This document shows, piece after piece, positions 42,685-54,557 of a DNA stretch of 64,000 bases; position 1 is the first letter of the stretch; each line of letters begins with the position of its first letter. The notes under the pieces are model-generated. The model made no database searches. It was not told where the DNA came from and saw only the letters and a program-made list of their open reading frames with translations. Made by a program: the position numbers and the translations under genes. This DNA is from Trichobilharzia regenti (Eukaryota > Platyhelminthes > Trematoda > Strigeidida > Schistosomatidae), in the NCBI GenBank assembly GCA_944472135.2, contig OX235263.1, forward strand, positions 31,363,379-31,427,378. Direction: 5' to 3'.

Positions 42685-44751
42685 AGTGATAAGCTCAATG
42701 TAAACTCCAGGCCTGACTCCGAATTGTGCGACGATAATGGTGCGGTGAAAAAGTCTGTAGTTGCAACTGGTAAGCCATTGTTGAATAGAGTGTCACAGAA
42801 TAGAGTTGCTGCTTCAGAGTGCAGTTCTGACTCCACAAGTTTACAAGGTATTACTAGTCAGAGTGAAGGTATAAAATCTTTGGGGATTTGTGAGAAGGAA
42901 CCAAAATTGTCTACTTCTGTTATTAAAGAGTTTGAAATTGATGAAGTCGACCAGATAGATGATGATAAATTGAATATTCGGGATAATGATGATGATACTT
43001 CACATTTGTCTTTGGTTGATCATCATGAAATGAGGGATATGCCTACTACTGCTAAGTTGAACAAAGTTTCTGTACAACTACAACGTGAAGTAGAATTAAA
43101 TGCAGATGCAGTTGCAGAAGGCATGCATACTTGTGAGACCGTCAGTGTAAGTGATCAGCGTGTAGTCCACCTATCATCAGATGCTAGTGCTAAAACTGAG
43201 CTGATAGTAAAAGACAGCAGTGGTGGTGGTCTTGCAGGTAGACAAATTTCTGAAAGCCGAGGAACAGCAGCTTTTGATCCACCACTAACTTCATCAACTG
43301 ATATCAATCAGTCGTCGTTGGTGTAGTCATCCATTATGAAACAGACGCCCATCAACTCAAGTATCTTGTGCAATGACTATGCTAGTATCAGTTCGTTTGA
43401 AAGGACGAATATCAATGGTCAGTTTAGTGAGGAAAAGCCAAGTGTAAACGAGAGAGCAAGTGTTAAATTGACGTGCACGAATAAAGGCATTTCTAGTTTC
43501 AAGTTACTATTTGAATGCTATTATCTTTGGTGTAAATTACTCTGTTTCTACGCTTGGTTGACCAGATACGTCGTGTATTTGTTCGTCATCTATATTCTAC
43601 GATACAATGACATGAGCGTGTTACCGTTCAGATTTGAGGATATAGCTGATAGAAGGAAGTCAGCAAATGAACTCTGCGACGATTTTCCAACCTAGGGCGT
43701 CAACCTGAGAGGGGTTGTAGGCGTACTGCTGTAAGTCCCGCAATTCTTCAAAGGGTAGCGCATCAATAAGCAGCCCAACGTGCTTGGTGTGCGATTTTGT
43801 ACATATGTTCATATTGTATATACTGAATTGGTATCATCTGTCCTCTAGTTGTTGGTAATTCTGTTTGTGTCCGGACGACTTCCACTTGGATCATCAACCT
43901 GAGAAGGAGGGTAGGCGTATTGCTATAAGTCCTACGGTTCTTCAAGGGTAGTTCGTCAGGCCGGAATCCACAACAATTGATGTATTGAATTTACGTATGT
44001 TTGTGTTAAATAACTGTGTGAGTTTCAATTATTGTAAATGTTGGTTAATATTGATTGTGTCAAAACATTCCACAACTTACAGTCGTCAACGTGAGAAAGG
44101 TTGCAGGCTAGTGGCATACGTCCTGCGATTCTTTGAAGGAATTCCATCGACGATCTGCGAGTTTGTGTGTACTGTTTGTATATAGGTGTGGTGTGTCATA
44201 TCAATTGGTGTTTTTTGGATTCATTGTGTTTACTCGTTGTTTTCGTACCTTGTTGTTATTGCGTAATTTTGTTAAAATTTTCGTCGTGATTTCTTCGGAA
44301 GTTGTTTCGAGTCTTCTACATCCGGGAATGAATTGATTGATGTTAAGGACAGCAGATGGGTCGTATACGCCGGAGAGGCTATTGTTGAGAATGAAATGCC
44401 GACGGGGATAATTGTTAGCTGCGGTCCGACACGCCGGGGAGAAAGAGTGTAAACGACTGAGGATCGCATACGTCACCGTTACTAGAACTGAGGCAGAATG
44501 AGTGACAAGCGATTTCAGTGGTAATTGGTGGTGAGTAGATAAGAGGATGTGCGTGGAGAATCGTGAGGTGCTGCCATGGTCACGTTGCATTCTGCAAGAG
44601 TCATTCTAGCAAGTGGCGATTGTGTTGCAAGATGTCAAGAGGATACCTTTGACTAGAAGGCGCAGGTCGTCATTGATGTGTGAGATTGTGCTGTGGGTAT
44701 GCTTGTGGTGTGTTGGCTTTTCTGTTGTTTTCCATTTCAGCTCTGTCCGTG
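42685..44751 (+). mobile_element. Pol-less LTR element, copy C (5'-truncated, 3' end in gap)
   Basis: Starts abruptly in the Gag spacer at GTGATAAGCT, joined to the LINE RT at 41742-42684. It has the spacer, the C-terminal membrane ORF (43336-43695), three hairpin units (43705-44145) and the acceptor-like tract (ends about 44740), then enters the gap. A stop at 43324 separates the spacer from the membrane part. Confidence 0.87.
43336..43695 (+). CDS. Hydrophobic C-terminal ORF of copy C
   Basis: 119 codons beginning MKQTPINSSILCNDY; hydrophobic residues about 55-89 (LLFECYYLWCKLLCFYAW, VVYLFVIYIL), then VLPFRFEDIADRR. In copy B this is the in-frame end of the Gag-like ORF; here an upstream stop would leave it as a separate small membrane protein if translated from its own ATG. 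Confidence 0.55.
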   Translation: MKQTPINSSILCNDYASISSFERTNINGQFSEEKPSVNERASVKLTCTNKGISSFKLLFECYYLWCKLLCFYAWLTRYVVYLFVIYILRYNDMSVLPFRFEDIADRRKSANELCDDFPT

Positions 44752-45117
44752 NNNNNNNNNNNNNNNNNNNNNNNNNNNNNNNNNNNNNNNNNNNNNNNNN
44801 NNNNNNNNNNNNNNNNNNNNNNNNNNNNNNNNNNNNNNNNNNNNNNNNNNNNNNNNNNNNNNNNNNNNNNNNNNNNNNNNNNNNNNNNNNNNNNNNNNNN
44901 NNNNNNNNNNNNNNNNNNNNNNNNNNNNNNNNNNNNNNNNNNNNNNNNNNNNNNNNNNNNNNNNNNNNNNNNNNNNNNNNNNNNNNNNNNNNNNNNNNNN
45001 NNNNNNNNNNNNNNNNNNNNNNNNNNNNNNNNNNNNNNNNNNNNNNNNNNNNNNNNNNNNNNNNNNNNNNNNNNNNNNNNNNNNNNNNNNNNNNNNNNNN
45101 NNNNNNNNNNNNNNNNN
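44752..45117. other. Assembly gap (366 N)
   Basis: Run of N between the 3' parts of copies C (+) and D (-), so both 3' LTRs are hidden. The tail-to-tail palindrome probably defeated assembly. Confidence 0.99.
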
Positions 45118-46464
45118 GTGTGCATTCATTCTCAGCAATAGCCTAGCCTCCCCGGCGTATACGACCCATCTGCTGTCTCTAACATCAATCAATTCATTCA
45201 CGGATGTGGAAGACTCGAAACAACTTCAGAAGTAATCTCGACGAAAATTTTAACGAAATTATGCCATAACAACAAGATACGAAAACAACAGTAAACACAA
45301 TGAATCCAAAAACACCAATTGATATGACACACCACACATATATACAAACAGTACACACAAACTCGCAGTTCATGCCTTGATGGAATTCGTGTGAAGAATC
45401 GCAGGACTTACACCAGTTCGCCTACAACCCTTCACAGGTTGACGATTGTAATTTGTGGAATGTCCGGACACAAACAAGATTAACCAACAATTACATCAAT
45501 TGGAACTCACACAATTATTTAACACAAACATATGTACAATCACTACATCAAATGTGCTGGATTCTGCCTTGACGAACTACCCTTGAAGAACTGTAGGACT
45601 TACAGCAGTACGCCTACATTCCTTCTCAGGTTGATGAACCAAGTGGAAGTCATCCGGACACAAAGAAAATTTCCAACAGCTAGATGACAGATGATATCAA
45701 TTCAGTATATACAATATGAACATATGTACAAAATCACACACCAAGCACGTTGGGCTGCTTATTGATGCGCTACCCTTTGAAGAATTGCAGGACTTACAGC
45801 AGTACGCCTACAACCCTTCTCAGGTTGACGCCCTAGGTTGGAAAATCGTCGCAGAGTTCATTTGCTGACTTCCTTCTATCAGCTATATCCTCAAATCTGA
45901 ATGGCAACACGCTCATGTCATTGTATCGTAGAACATAGATGACTAACAAACACACGATGTATCTGGTCAACCAAGCGTAGAAACAGAGTAATTTACACCA
46001 AAGATAATAACATTCAAATAGTAACTTGAAACTAGAAATGCCTTTATTCATGCAAGTCAATTTAACAATTACTCTCTCGTTTACACTTGTCTTATTCTCA
46101 CTAAACTGAGCAATAACTTTCGTCCTTTCAGGTGCACCACTACTATTATAGTCATTGTACAAGATACTTCAGTTGATGGGCGTCTTCTTCATTGTGGACG
46201 ACAACACCAACGATGACTGAGTGACACCAGTTTATGAACTTAGCGGTGGATCAAAAGCTGTTGTTCCTCGGCTTTCAGAAATTTGTCTACCTGCAAGACC
46301 ACCACCACTGCTGTCTTTTACTATCAGCTCAGGTTTAGCACTAGCATCTGATGATAGATGGGCTTCACTCTGATCAATTACACTGACGGTTTGACAAGTA
46401 TGCATGCCTTCTGCAACTGCATTCATTAATTCTACTTCACGTTCAAGTTGTACGGAACCTTTAT

Positions 46465-47526
46465 TTAACTTAGCAGTAGTAGGCATTCCCTCATTTCATC
46501 ATGATCAAACAAAGACAAATCTGCACTATCATGATCATTATCACACATATTCAATTTACCGTCAAGTTCATCATTTTCAAACTCTTTATTAACAGAAGTA
46601 GACAATTTTGGTTCCTTCTCACAAATCCCCAAAGATTTTATACCTTCACTCTGACTAGTAATACCTTGTAAACTTGTGGAGTCAGAACTGCACTCTGAAG
46701 CAGCAACTCTATTCTGTGACACTCTATTCAACAATGGCTTACCAGTTGCAACTACAGACTTCTTCACAACAACGTTATCGTCACACAATTCGGAGTCAGA
46801 CCTGGAGTTTACATTTAGCTTATCACTGAACTTGCTCACTGGTTCACAGTTCACTTCTGTATGCACCTCTTGCAAACGTGTTAAACACAACCGTGTTTGT
46901 ATTGCATCTTGTAACTTATCTGTTGAGGATGTGCTACGAAACCTGTTACACTCACTAGGTCTATATGCATTACTAGACATCATGGAGCCTTCTCGATATC
47001 CACCTCTCTGAGGCCCTTTCGTCATCAATGATTGCGTTTTGCGCTCAGACTGCTCTATTCTAAGGGTGGGATGCAATATACTGGCAAACTTGCTCATCGA
47101 TTGATTGACACTATCTTTTACTAGTTTCAGGATATCATCAAGTTTTGGCTCGATACCCTCGTCCTCCATACGGGAGCTTATCTTCACCCACTTCCTTTGC
47201 AGTCGAGTAGGTAGGCGTCTTGCTATTACTTCTAGTATAAAACTCGAGTTGAGGTCACTCATGCAATTCATCGAAATCAACGTATTCTTATAAGTCATCA
47301 GATTATCTAAAAACTCAGTAAGTGCCTTGGAGTCATCTTGAAGTTGACTGCCTTTACCTTTGACAGCTTCGTATACGTTCCTTACAATCATTGAAGGTCT
47401 TCCAAACCTTTGACGTAATATGCTTATAGCCTCATCGTAGCCCTCTTTTGCCTTCATAATCTTACAACACTGTATAGCTCTTGAAGCATCTCCAGTGCAA
47501 TACCTCGACAAATACATTAACTTCAT
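46465..47526 (-). pseudogene. Gag-like protein of copy D (frameshifted at both ends)
   Basis: 353 codons: LSRYCTGDASRAIQCCKIMK, AISILRQRFGRPSMIVRNVY, LPTRLQRKWVKISSRMEDEG and the acidic spacer. The N-terminal 72 codons are at 47565-47783 and end at a TAG (FVK-stop). The spacer shifts frame at 46465 and continues to a stop at 46232. The C-terminal membrane segment is at 45833-46162. Confidence 0.75.
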
Positions 47527-47924
47527 TTCATCATTTAATAAAAACCACTCAGCATGATCTCAAACTACTTTACAAATTGTAAATAATCAGCCGGGTTTCC
47601 GTCGAAACACCGTGGTTCAAATTTAGGGGGTTTGAAATTCCTATTATCCCTGAACGGCGAAACAGTAACATCAACCATATCATGCTTAACATCAGACACA
47701 TCGTTACAATTAACAGACAAGTCACCATGACTTACTTTCCTGTTTGCATCCAAGACACTCTGTCCCTTCTTTGACCCAGGCATTGTTGAACTTGACCCAA
47801 TTCCAAAAGCGTTCCAGATATTGCTAGTTCAAAGAGGACTTGACCGGCACCAGGAAGATGAACGGTGATTATCCAAACTGTCACCAGCTATCTGAATCCG
47901 CCAATCTGTTTCACTGTCAGAAGC

Positions 47925-48284
47925 TGTCAGCCACGTCTCATAAACCGTTAATGCCCAGCTCTTGCTACGCTCGGGCTCACGCTATTCCTTGAAGTTTTCC
48001 AGAAACGCTTAGTAATAACGGACGCAAAAACCAAAACTCAGTTTGGCGACTCGATAATTCTTTACTGTAACACCAACATATAAAAAATAATTCCACTAAG
48101 GTCTGTGAACAAATATTACAATAATAAATCACAATATTACTTCTGATGGTTTTCTCCTGACTTCTTTCTGAACAGCGACCGATGAGACGATGACTGGTGT
48201 ATTGATGCATCCGCGAAAATATAGGGAAGTTGGGTTTGAGCAAACAACCATGAATTGATCGTTCAATCTTCAACTACATTGACA
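47925..48284 (-). repeat. 5' LTR of copy D
   Basis: 360 bp, with the CAATGTAG variant shared with copy F and the solo LTR (read on the minus strand). The flank at 48285 is CCCGT. Confidence 0.88.
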
Positions 48285-48498
48285 CCCGTTGTTATTAAAA
48301 TATTTGTTCACCAGATATGCGAAAGTTTGGGGTAGGACTGTTTCTAATTTCAGTTGGAAGACGGTTCCGAATACAACGGTATCTCACAGTGAAAGCGTTT
48401 GATCTGTATTTCTTATGACAGCGGGGAACTTTAAAAGAAGATTTATTTCTGAGGTTATATTTCTTGGGTGAACTGAAAGTAAAGTCATTGTGGGGGAA

Positions 48499-51109
48499 TT
48501 ATATAAGCCCTTTAGCAATCCTAAATGTAATTGTTAGGTTGAACTTCAGTCGTCTAACCCAGAAGGGTTCCAAGTCGAATAGATTACATCTGTCGTAGTA
48601 AGAAATGCAAAGACTTTCACCTACTAGACGTTTAGTAAACGCCCTTTGTAGACTTTCTAATTTGCATCTGTCTTTTACGGAGACACTGTCCGCGATAGGG
48701 GACAAAATTCAAGTAAGGGCCTTACGCACAAGTTGTACAGCATAATTTTGGATTCACTGGTCTTAAAGTTTCAGACCTTGGATGCTTGTAATTTAACATA
48801 TTCCGTCAGGCTAAATTCTGGAGCGTATTTTAGACCCAAGTCTGTTGTAAGCGGCAGACGAGGAATATGTTTGTTGTGTAGGGAGATGGAAAGTTCAGAT
48901 GAAATGCTTTTGGAGCATAGCACACCACATTTTTCAACGTTTAACTTCATTTTCCATGTGTTACACCATAATTGGACGCTCTCAATATCATCTTGAATCC
49001 TACTAAATACACATGACACTTCATTTCTGAGTGAGTGATACACTATTTTGATGTCATCGGCGAATAGGAAAGGTCTGCCATGTTTAATAACGTCGCAAAT
49101 GTCATTGAAATATAACAGGAATAGCAGTGGACCTAGGACACTACCTTGTATAACTCCACTTGTTATCCGAACGGGGTTGGATGAGTGGGAACCTAACCTG
49201 ACCATTTGCATCCGGTTGCTTAGAAACGAACTGAGCCAGCTTAACAATGAACCTTGGATCCCATAGGACTGGACTTTTGATATTAACAGTCGGTGGCTTA
49301 CAGTGTCAAAGCTTTACTAAGATCTAAGTATACGATAACTGTGATCATACTGGAATCTTTAAGTTGTGAGATGTGGTCGAAAAATTGTAAGTGGCATGTC
49401 GTACAAGAACGTGACTTCATGAAACCGTGTTGATAAGGAGTGATAAGTTTCTCTTGAGAGAGGAAGTCAAAAATGGCACTTTTCACGATCTTTTCCAGAA
49501 CCCTTGAAATAACAGAAGTTAGGTTAATGGGTCTGTAACTCATGACACTTGAACGGGAGCCTGACTTATACCTAGGGGTAATGTGCGTGGTTTTCCATGC
49601 ATCTGGATATGTTCCAGTTGATAGAGAGGTAGAGAACAATTTAAGAAGGAGAATAGGAATGTCTTCACCACCGTATTTTAAAAAAGTTGAGGGAATCATA
49701 TCAGGACCTGGGTTGTTTGAACTTTTAAGAGAAGTGATTGCTTTCTTAATATTATCTAGAGAAAAGCTGATAATTTCTAAGGTTTTTTGTGAACGTACAG
49801 GGAATAGAGGTTGTGGCAACGTATTATCATCATAGGTATATGACTGTGAGAAATAGGAGTTTAGAAGCTCACAAATTATTTTAGAGTCACTAGCAGTTTC
49901 GCCATTTTCTAAAATGAATTGTATATCCGTTTTACGGGAGTTTAGCCTTTTGCGATAAAGCCTACAGATTGCAGTGTATTTAGAGCTATCTTTAAGAGCT
50001 GCATGTTCTTGTCTGAGTAGGGCTTTGTCGTTATTTTCTTTCAAAGCTAGATAAATGTTCTGTATATTTAGAAGACATGAGAAGTCGTTTTCTCTGTGGT
50101 ACTGTCGGTACAGCTTTCGCAGCTTAGCCTTTACTTTTATAGGAATGAAATTCTTTATGTTTTCTCTTGGGTTTTCTTTACATTTAGGAACAAGATTATC
50201 AAAGCAAATAGATACATTCTGGTAAAAGGCTAGTAGGATAGTGTCTAGGTTGCTATTAGAAAAGAAAAGATCCCAGTCTAAGCTTCTAATGAAGGAGTTA
50301 GATACGTCCCACCTAGCTTTTCCGAAGCACATGAATGTCTTGCGCAGGGTAGAGCGTTTTGATGAGTGGAGCTTGGTATCAAGGGCGCAGATTACTGTGT
50401 TGTGGTCACTACCAGGGAATGGTCGGCTGATGTCTATGGTAGATAAGGCGATGTCTTTCAAGAAAACCAAGTCCAGTATATTTTGGTTTCGGGTGGGCCT
50501 TAGAATACTTTGTGTCCACCCACATAACTTAACTGCATCTAAGAATTTGCTGTAGCGGGGAGGAGCACTGATGGGCTCCCATGAAACTTCTGGCATATTG
50601 AAATCACCTCCAATCACTTTATAAGTAAAGTTCAATTTCGAAGTGTAATGGAAGGCTGCAGTTATCTGGCTTAGCAGTTCACTGTCGTGGTTGGGTGGGC
50701 GATAGATGCAACCTAATAATAGGGTTTGCTGTTTATTTATGTAGAGTGTCACCCATAATGTATCACATATATCCAGGTTGGGGTCATCATAGTGCACAGC
50801 TCTGCAGTCAGATTTAACATAGATAATGCATCCTCCACCCCGCCCAACTGATCTGTTCTTCCTGAAAAATGAGTAGCCTTCGCAGTGAAAGAAATCATCG
50901 TTTATTTCGCTTGTGCACCAAGCTTCAGTGATCATTAGTGCTGTAGGTTGGCTAATCAGTAGTAGGGATTGGACGTACGCCATTTTGTTTACAGCTGACC
51001 TGGCATTAATAAGGACTATGTTAGGATTAGCCGAGTCATATCTTAAGATTTTAGCCATGTCTTGAAGTAGCTGGTGATGAGATTCAATCATAGTGTCCTC
51101 AGACGACAA
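48499..51109 (-). pseudogene. LINE Y ORF2: endonuclease and RT (frameshifts near 49310 and 48760)
   Basis: 51109-49298 is open for 603 codons: NPNIVLINARSAVNKM, LMITEAWCTSE, VIGGDFNMPEVSWEP, FPGSDHNTVICAL and the RT start MSYRPINLTSVISRVLEKIV. It breaks at DLSKALTL-stop, where a one-base loss turns the expected SKAFDTV into SKALTL. 49290-48771 continues the RT: GVIQGSVLGPLLFLLYFNDI and catalytic FLFADDIKIVYHS (FADD). A second break precedes the C-terminal piece 48705-48499 (CKLESLQRAFTKRLVG). It shares FADD and overall layout with LINE X but is a separate family. Confidence 0.87.
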
Positions 51110-51373
51110 TGAAATATCTATGTCTGTAGATGCCCTAGGAAAGCTAGAAGTGCAGAGGGGTCAGTTATATTTCCGAGTTCAAGTAAGTTCGGATGTAAAG
51201 AAGATTGGCTATCAGAAGAAAAGGAGATAGAGGGTTTTTGACGAAGAAGAGAATTGTCTGAGTCATGTAAGGTGAGCTCTAGGCAGTAATTAGGCATTGC
51301 TGTATGAGCTGTCATATCTATATTGGGGGACGAAACCTGTGGAGAGTGGTGAGCATTTGTAGTATGTTTGAGG

Positions 51374-52470
51374 TCATGTTGTGAACCTGAAGAAAAGTGG
51401 TAATGTCGTTTCAGCGAAAGCGCTGATCGTTGGATGGTCAGTCCCGTTGAGTATGGGCATGTAAATAGGTGGAGGTGGCCTACCAAGCAAGCTAAACTGA
51501 CTCGAATTTTTGCGATTTACTTCACCACTATTCGACGTCCTATAGTTAAGTGTATCAATCTTTCGGTTTATAGTGGTGCGAGGGTTTACTTTTTTGGACA
51601 AGTAGCTACGAGGTTCGGGCTGCGTTTTACGGTTTTTATCCTTTTCGGCTTTGTGAGTATTTGTTTCTGGAGAGAGGTGTGTTATCAAACTGTGATTATC
51701 TGAATTAGTGTGTGGCAATAGTCTCTTATTATGCACTGTCTTTGTGGACGAACTGGTAGCCCCACTTTTCAACTTCCTAGAATTAAGACTGCTTGGGTTG
51801 GGGAATACTGGGTGTGATATACTGCAGTTTGTCACCGGGGTACAGAGATCGTTATTAGAGGAGTCTAGATCTACGGTGGATTTCCTTCTTAGTCTACGGT
51901 TATACACCGAACCATTTTCGGACCTTATATTTTCACGCAAGTTCGTTTCCGAATGCGATGTGCTTTGTACAGAAAGGTTCACACCCTTTCGCTCTAACTC
52001 AACAGAATTGTGGGTGCTCAGGGGTGTTGTAGAGGAGTTGGGATTCACAGTGTTAGCATCGGTCATATAAGTCATTCTTTGGATCGGCGTTTTGTCACGA
52101 GCTAACTTAATCGTGTGGTAACGCGTATTTTTTAGTAGTGTTTGCCTACTGTAAAAGATGTCAGCATTAGAGGACGAGTCGAATTTCAACACAAGTGGGC
52201 AAGATTTATTTTTCCGAGACTTTCTTAGTCGATGGCAGCTGCATGGGACGTTATTCATAGAGCATGCATTCAAAAGAGTGCTTTTGACCTTACTGATCTG
52301 TGCATTATCCGGTATTTTATATACAATTATGTTCTTTTCGCGCACTACACGTTGATATACTTCAGTCGCAACGTAGTTTATCAGGTTTGCGGTTTGTGGT
52401 AACTTTCTAGGTGAAGTACTACTACTGCCAGTTTCACTAGGCAGTGCCAGTTTTGACATCTTAACTTCAA
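51374..52470 (-). CDS. LINE Y ORF1, 3' part (interrupted by LTR copy E)
   Basis: ORF1 continues from 56740-56359 across the LTR insertion; removing the insertion and one CCCCC duplication keeps the frame (493 codons in all). Here it has KNIIVYKIPDNAQISKVKS, an RRM-like opening strand with a Cys/basic loop (CSCHRLRKSRKNKSCPLVLK), then a Ser/Asn-rich tail ending FFRFTT. ORF1 proteins of such LINEs bind RNA. No other stop is seen, so ORF1 was intact when copy E landed. Confidence 0.78.
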
Positions 52471-52475
52471 CCCCC

Positions 52476-52794
52476 TGTCAATGGAGTTGAAGATTGAACG
52501 ATCAATTCTTGGTTGTTTGCTAAAAATCAACTTCCCCAATTTTCGCGGAGGCATCAATACGACAGTCATCGTCTCATCGGTCGCTGTTCAGAAAGAAGAG
52601 TGAAACATCGTCAGAAACCTTAGTTCGTTTATTCCTTTTATATGTTGGTGTAACAATAAAGAAATAACAAGCGGCAGATCGGTGTTTTGGTTTTTGCGTC
52701 CGTTATAACTAAGCGTTTCTGAAACTCAAAGGAACAGTGTGGGCCCGAGCGTAGCGAGAGCTGGGCATTAACGGTTTATGAGACGTGATTGACA
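52476..52794 (+). repeat. 5' LTR of copy E
   Basis: 319 bp, TGTCAA...TTGACA; AATAAA at 52655-52660 would serve as polyadenylation signal; GC-rich stem GCCC(G)AGC/GCTGGGC near the 3' end. Confidence 0.92.
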
Positions 52795-52937
52795 GTTTCT
52801 GACGATGGAAACAGATCTGGCGGATTGAAAAAGTTGGTGAAAGTTTGGATAATCACCGTTCATTTTCCTGGTGCCGGTCAAGTCCTCTTTGAACAAGGAA
52901 TATCTGGAACGCTTTTGGAATCGGGTCAAGTTCAACA

Positions 52938-53156
52938 ATGCCTGGGTCAAAGAAGGGACAGAGTGTCTTGGATGCAAACAGGAAAGTAAGTCATGGTGAC
53001 TTGTCTGTTAATTGTAACGATGTGTCTGATGTTAAGCATGATATGGTTGATGTTACTGTTTCGCCGTTCAGGGATAATAGGAACATCAAACTCCCTAAAT
53101 TTGAACCACGGTGTTTTGATGGAAACCCGGCTGATTATTTACAATTTGTAAAGTAG
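52938..53156 (+). CDS. Gag-like N-terminus, copy E (stops early)
   Basis: 72 codons, MPGSKKGQSVLDANRKVSHG to NPADYLQFVK, ended by TAG where copies B and F have GAG (FVKEF). The rest of Gag follows in the same frame from 53157. Confidence 0.65.
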   Translation: MPGSKKGQSVLDANRKVSHGDLSVNCNDVSDVKHDMVDVTVSPFRDNRNIKLPKFEPRCFDGNPADYLQFVK

Positions 53157-53165
53157 TTTGAGATC

Positions 53166-54488
53166 ATGCTGAATAGTTTTCTATTAAGTGATGAATTGAA
53201 GTTAATGTATTTGATGAGATATTGCACTGGAGATGCTGCAAGAGCTATACAGTGTTGTAAGTTTATGAAGCCAAAGGAGGGCTACGATGAGGCTATGAGC
53301 ATATTACGCCGAAGGTTTGGAAGACCCTCGATGATTGCAGGGAAATTATTCGAGGCTGTTGAGAGTAATGGTGGTCAGTTACAGGATGACTCCCAGCCAC
53401 TCACTGAATTTTTAGATAATTTGCTAATTTACAAGAATGGAATGATTTCGATGAATCGTATGAGTGATCTCAACTCGTGTTTTATACTAGAAGTAATAGC
53501 AAGACGTCTACCTACTCGACTGCAAAGGAAGTGGGTGAAGATAAGCTCCCGTATGGAGGATGAGGGTATCGAGCCAAAATTTGATGATATCCTGAAACTG
53601 GTAAATACTAGTGTCAATCAATCTATGAGCAAGTTCGCCAGTCTGTTAGATCTCACCCATAGAATAGAGCAGTCTGAGGGTAAAACGCACTCATTGATGA
53701 CGAATAGGCCTCAGAGAGGTGGATATCGAGAAGGCTCCATGATGTCTAGTAATGCATATAGACCTAGTGAGTGTAACAGGTTTCGTAGTACATCCTCAAC
53801 AGATAAGTTACAAGATGCAAGACAAACACGGTTGTGTTTAACACGTTTGCAAGAGGTGCATACAGAAGTGAACTGTGAACCAGTGAGCAAGTTCAGTGAT
53901 AAGCTAAATGTAAACTCCAGGTCTGACTCCGAATTGTGTGACGATAACGTTGTTGTGAAGAAGTCTGTAGTTGCAACTGGTAAGTCGTTGCTGAATAGAG
54001 TGTCACAGAATAGAGTTGCTGCTTCAGAGTGCAGTTCTGACTCCAAAAGTTTACAAGGTATTACTAGTCAGAGTGAAGATATAAAACCTTTAATGATTTG
54101 TGAGGAGGAACCAAAATTGTCTACTTCTGTTAATAAAGAGTTTGAAAATGATGAACTTGACGGTAAATTGAATATTTGTGATAATGATCATGATAGTGCA
54201 GATTTGTCTTTGTTTGATCATGATGAAATGGAGGGAATGCCTACTGCTGCTAAGTTAAATAAAGGTTCCGTACAACTTGAACGTGAAGTAGAATTGAATG
54301 CAGTTGCAGAAGGCATGCATACTTGTCAAACCGTCAGTGTAATTGATCAGAGTGAAGCCCATCTATCATCAGATGCTAGTGCTAAACCTGAGCTGATAGT
54401 AAAAGACAGCAGTGGTGGTGGTCTTGCAGGTAGACAAATTTCTGAAAGCCGAGGAACAACAGCTTTTGATCCACCGCTAAGTTCATAA
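53166..54488 (+). CDS. Gag-like protein, main ORF of copy E
   Basis: 440 codons: MLNSFLLSDELKLMYLMRYC, AMSILRRRFGRPSMIAGKLF, LPTRLQRKWVKISSRMEDEG, then the acidic spacer ending at a stop (FDPPLSS-stop) in the position where copy B runs on into the membrane segment. Up to about 53660 it follows copies A/B; from about 53690 it follows copy D (VVVKKSVVATG, NKEFENDELDGKLN). Confidence 0.75.
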   Translation: MLNSFLLSDELKLMYLMRYCTGDAARAIQCCKFMKPKEGYDEAMSILRRRFGRPSMIAGKLFEAVESNGGQLQDDSQPLTEFLDNLLIYKNGMISMNRMSDLNSCFILEVIARRLPTRLQRKWVKISSRMEDEGIEPKFDDILKLVNTSVNQSMSKFASLLDLTHRIEQSEGKTHSLMTNRPQRGGYREGSMMSSNAYRPSECNRFRSTSSTDKLQDARQTRLCLTRLQEVHTEVNCEPVSKFSDKLNVNSRSDSELCDDNVVVKKSVVATGKSLLNRVSQNRVAASECSSDSKSLQGITSQSEDIKPLMICEEEPKLSTSVNKEFENDELDGKLNICDNDHDSADLSLFDHDEMEGMPTAAKLNKGSVQLEREVELNAVAEGMHTCQTVSVIDQSEAHLSSDASAKPELIVKDSSGGGLAGRQISESRGTTAFDPPLSS

Positions 54489-54557
54489 ACTGGTGTCACT
54501 CAGTCATCGTTGGTGTTGTCGTCCACAATGAAGAAGACGCCCATCAACTGAAGTATC

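Larger units (their letters stand above)
45118..48284 (-). mobile_element. Pol-less LTR element, copy D (3' end in gap)
   Basis: 5' LTR 47925-48284; Gag start 47783; Gag 47526-46465; membrane ORF 46162-45833; hairpin triad 45400-45825; then the gap. It belongs to a subfamily with copy F (Gag reads MTYKNTLISMNCMSDLN). It inserted at the 3' side of LINE Y. Confidence 0.88.
48285..52475 (-). mobile_element. CR1-like LINE Y, main part
   Basis: A minus-strand LINE whose ORF1 (51374 upward) is interrupted by LTR copy E and resumes at 56359-56740. ORF2 lies at 51109-48499 with frameshifts, and LTR copy D lies at its 3' side. Endonuclease and RT motifs are clear. Without copy E the LINE spans about 4.6 kb. 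Confidence 0.88.
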
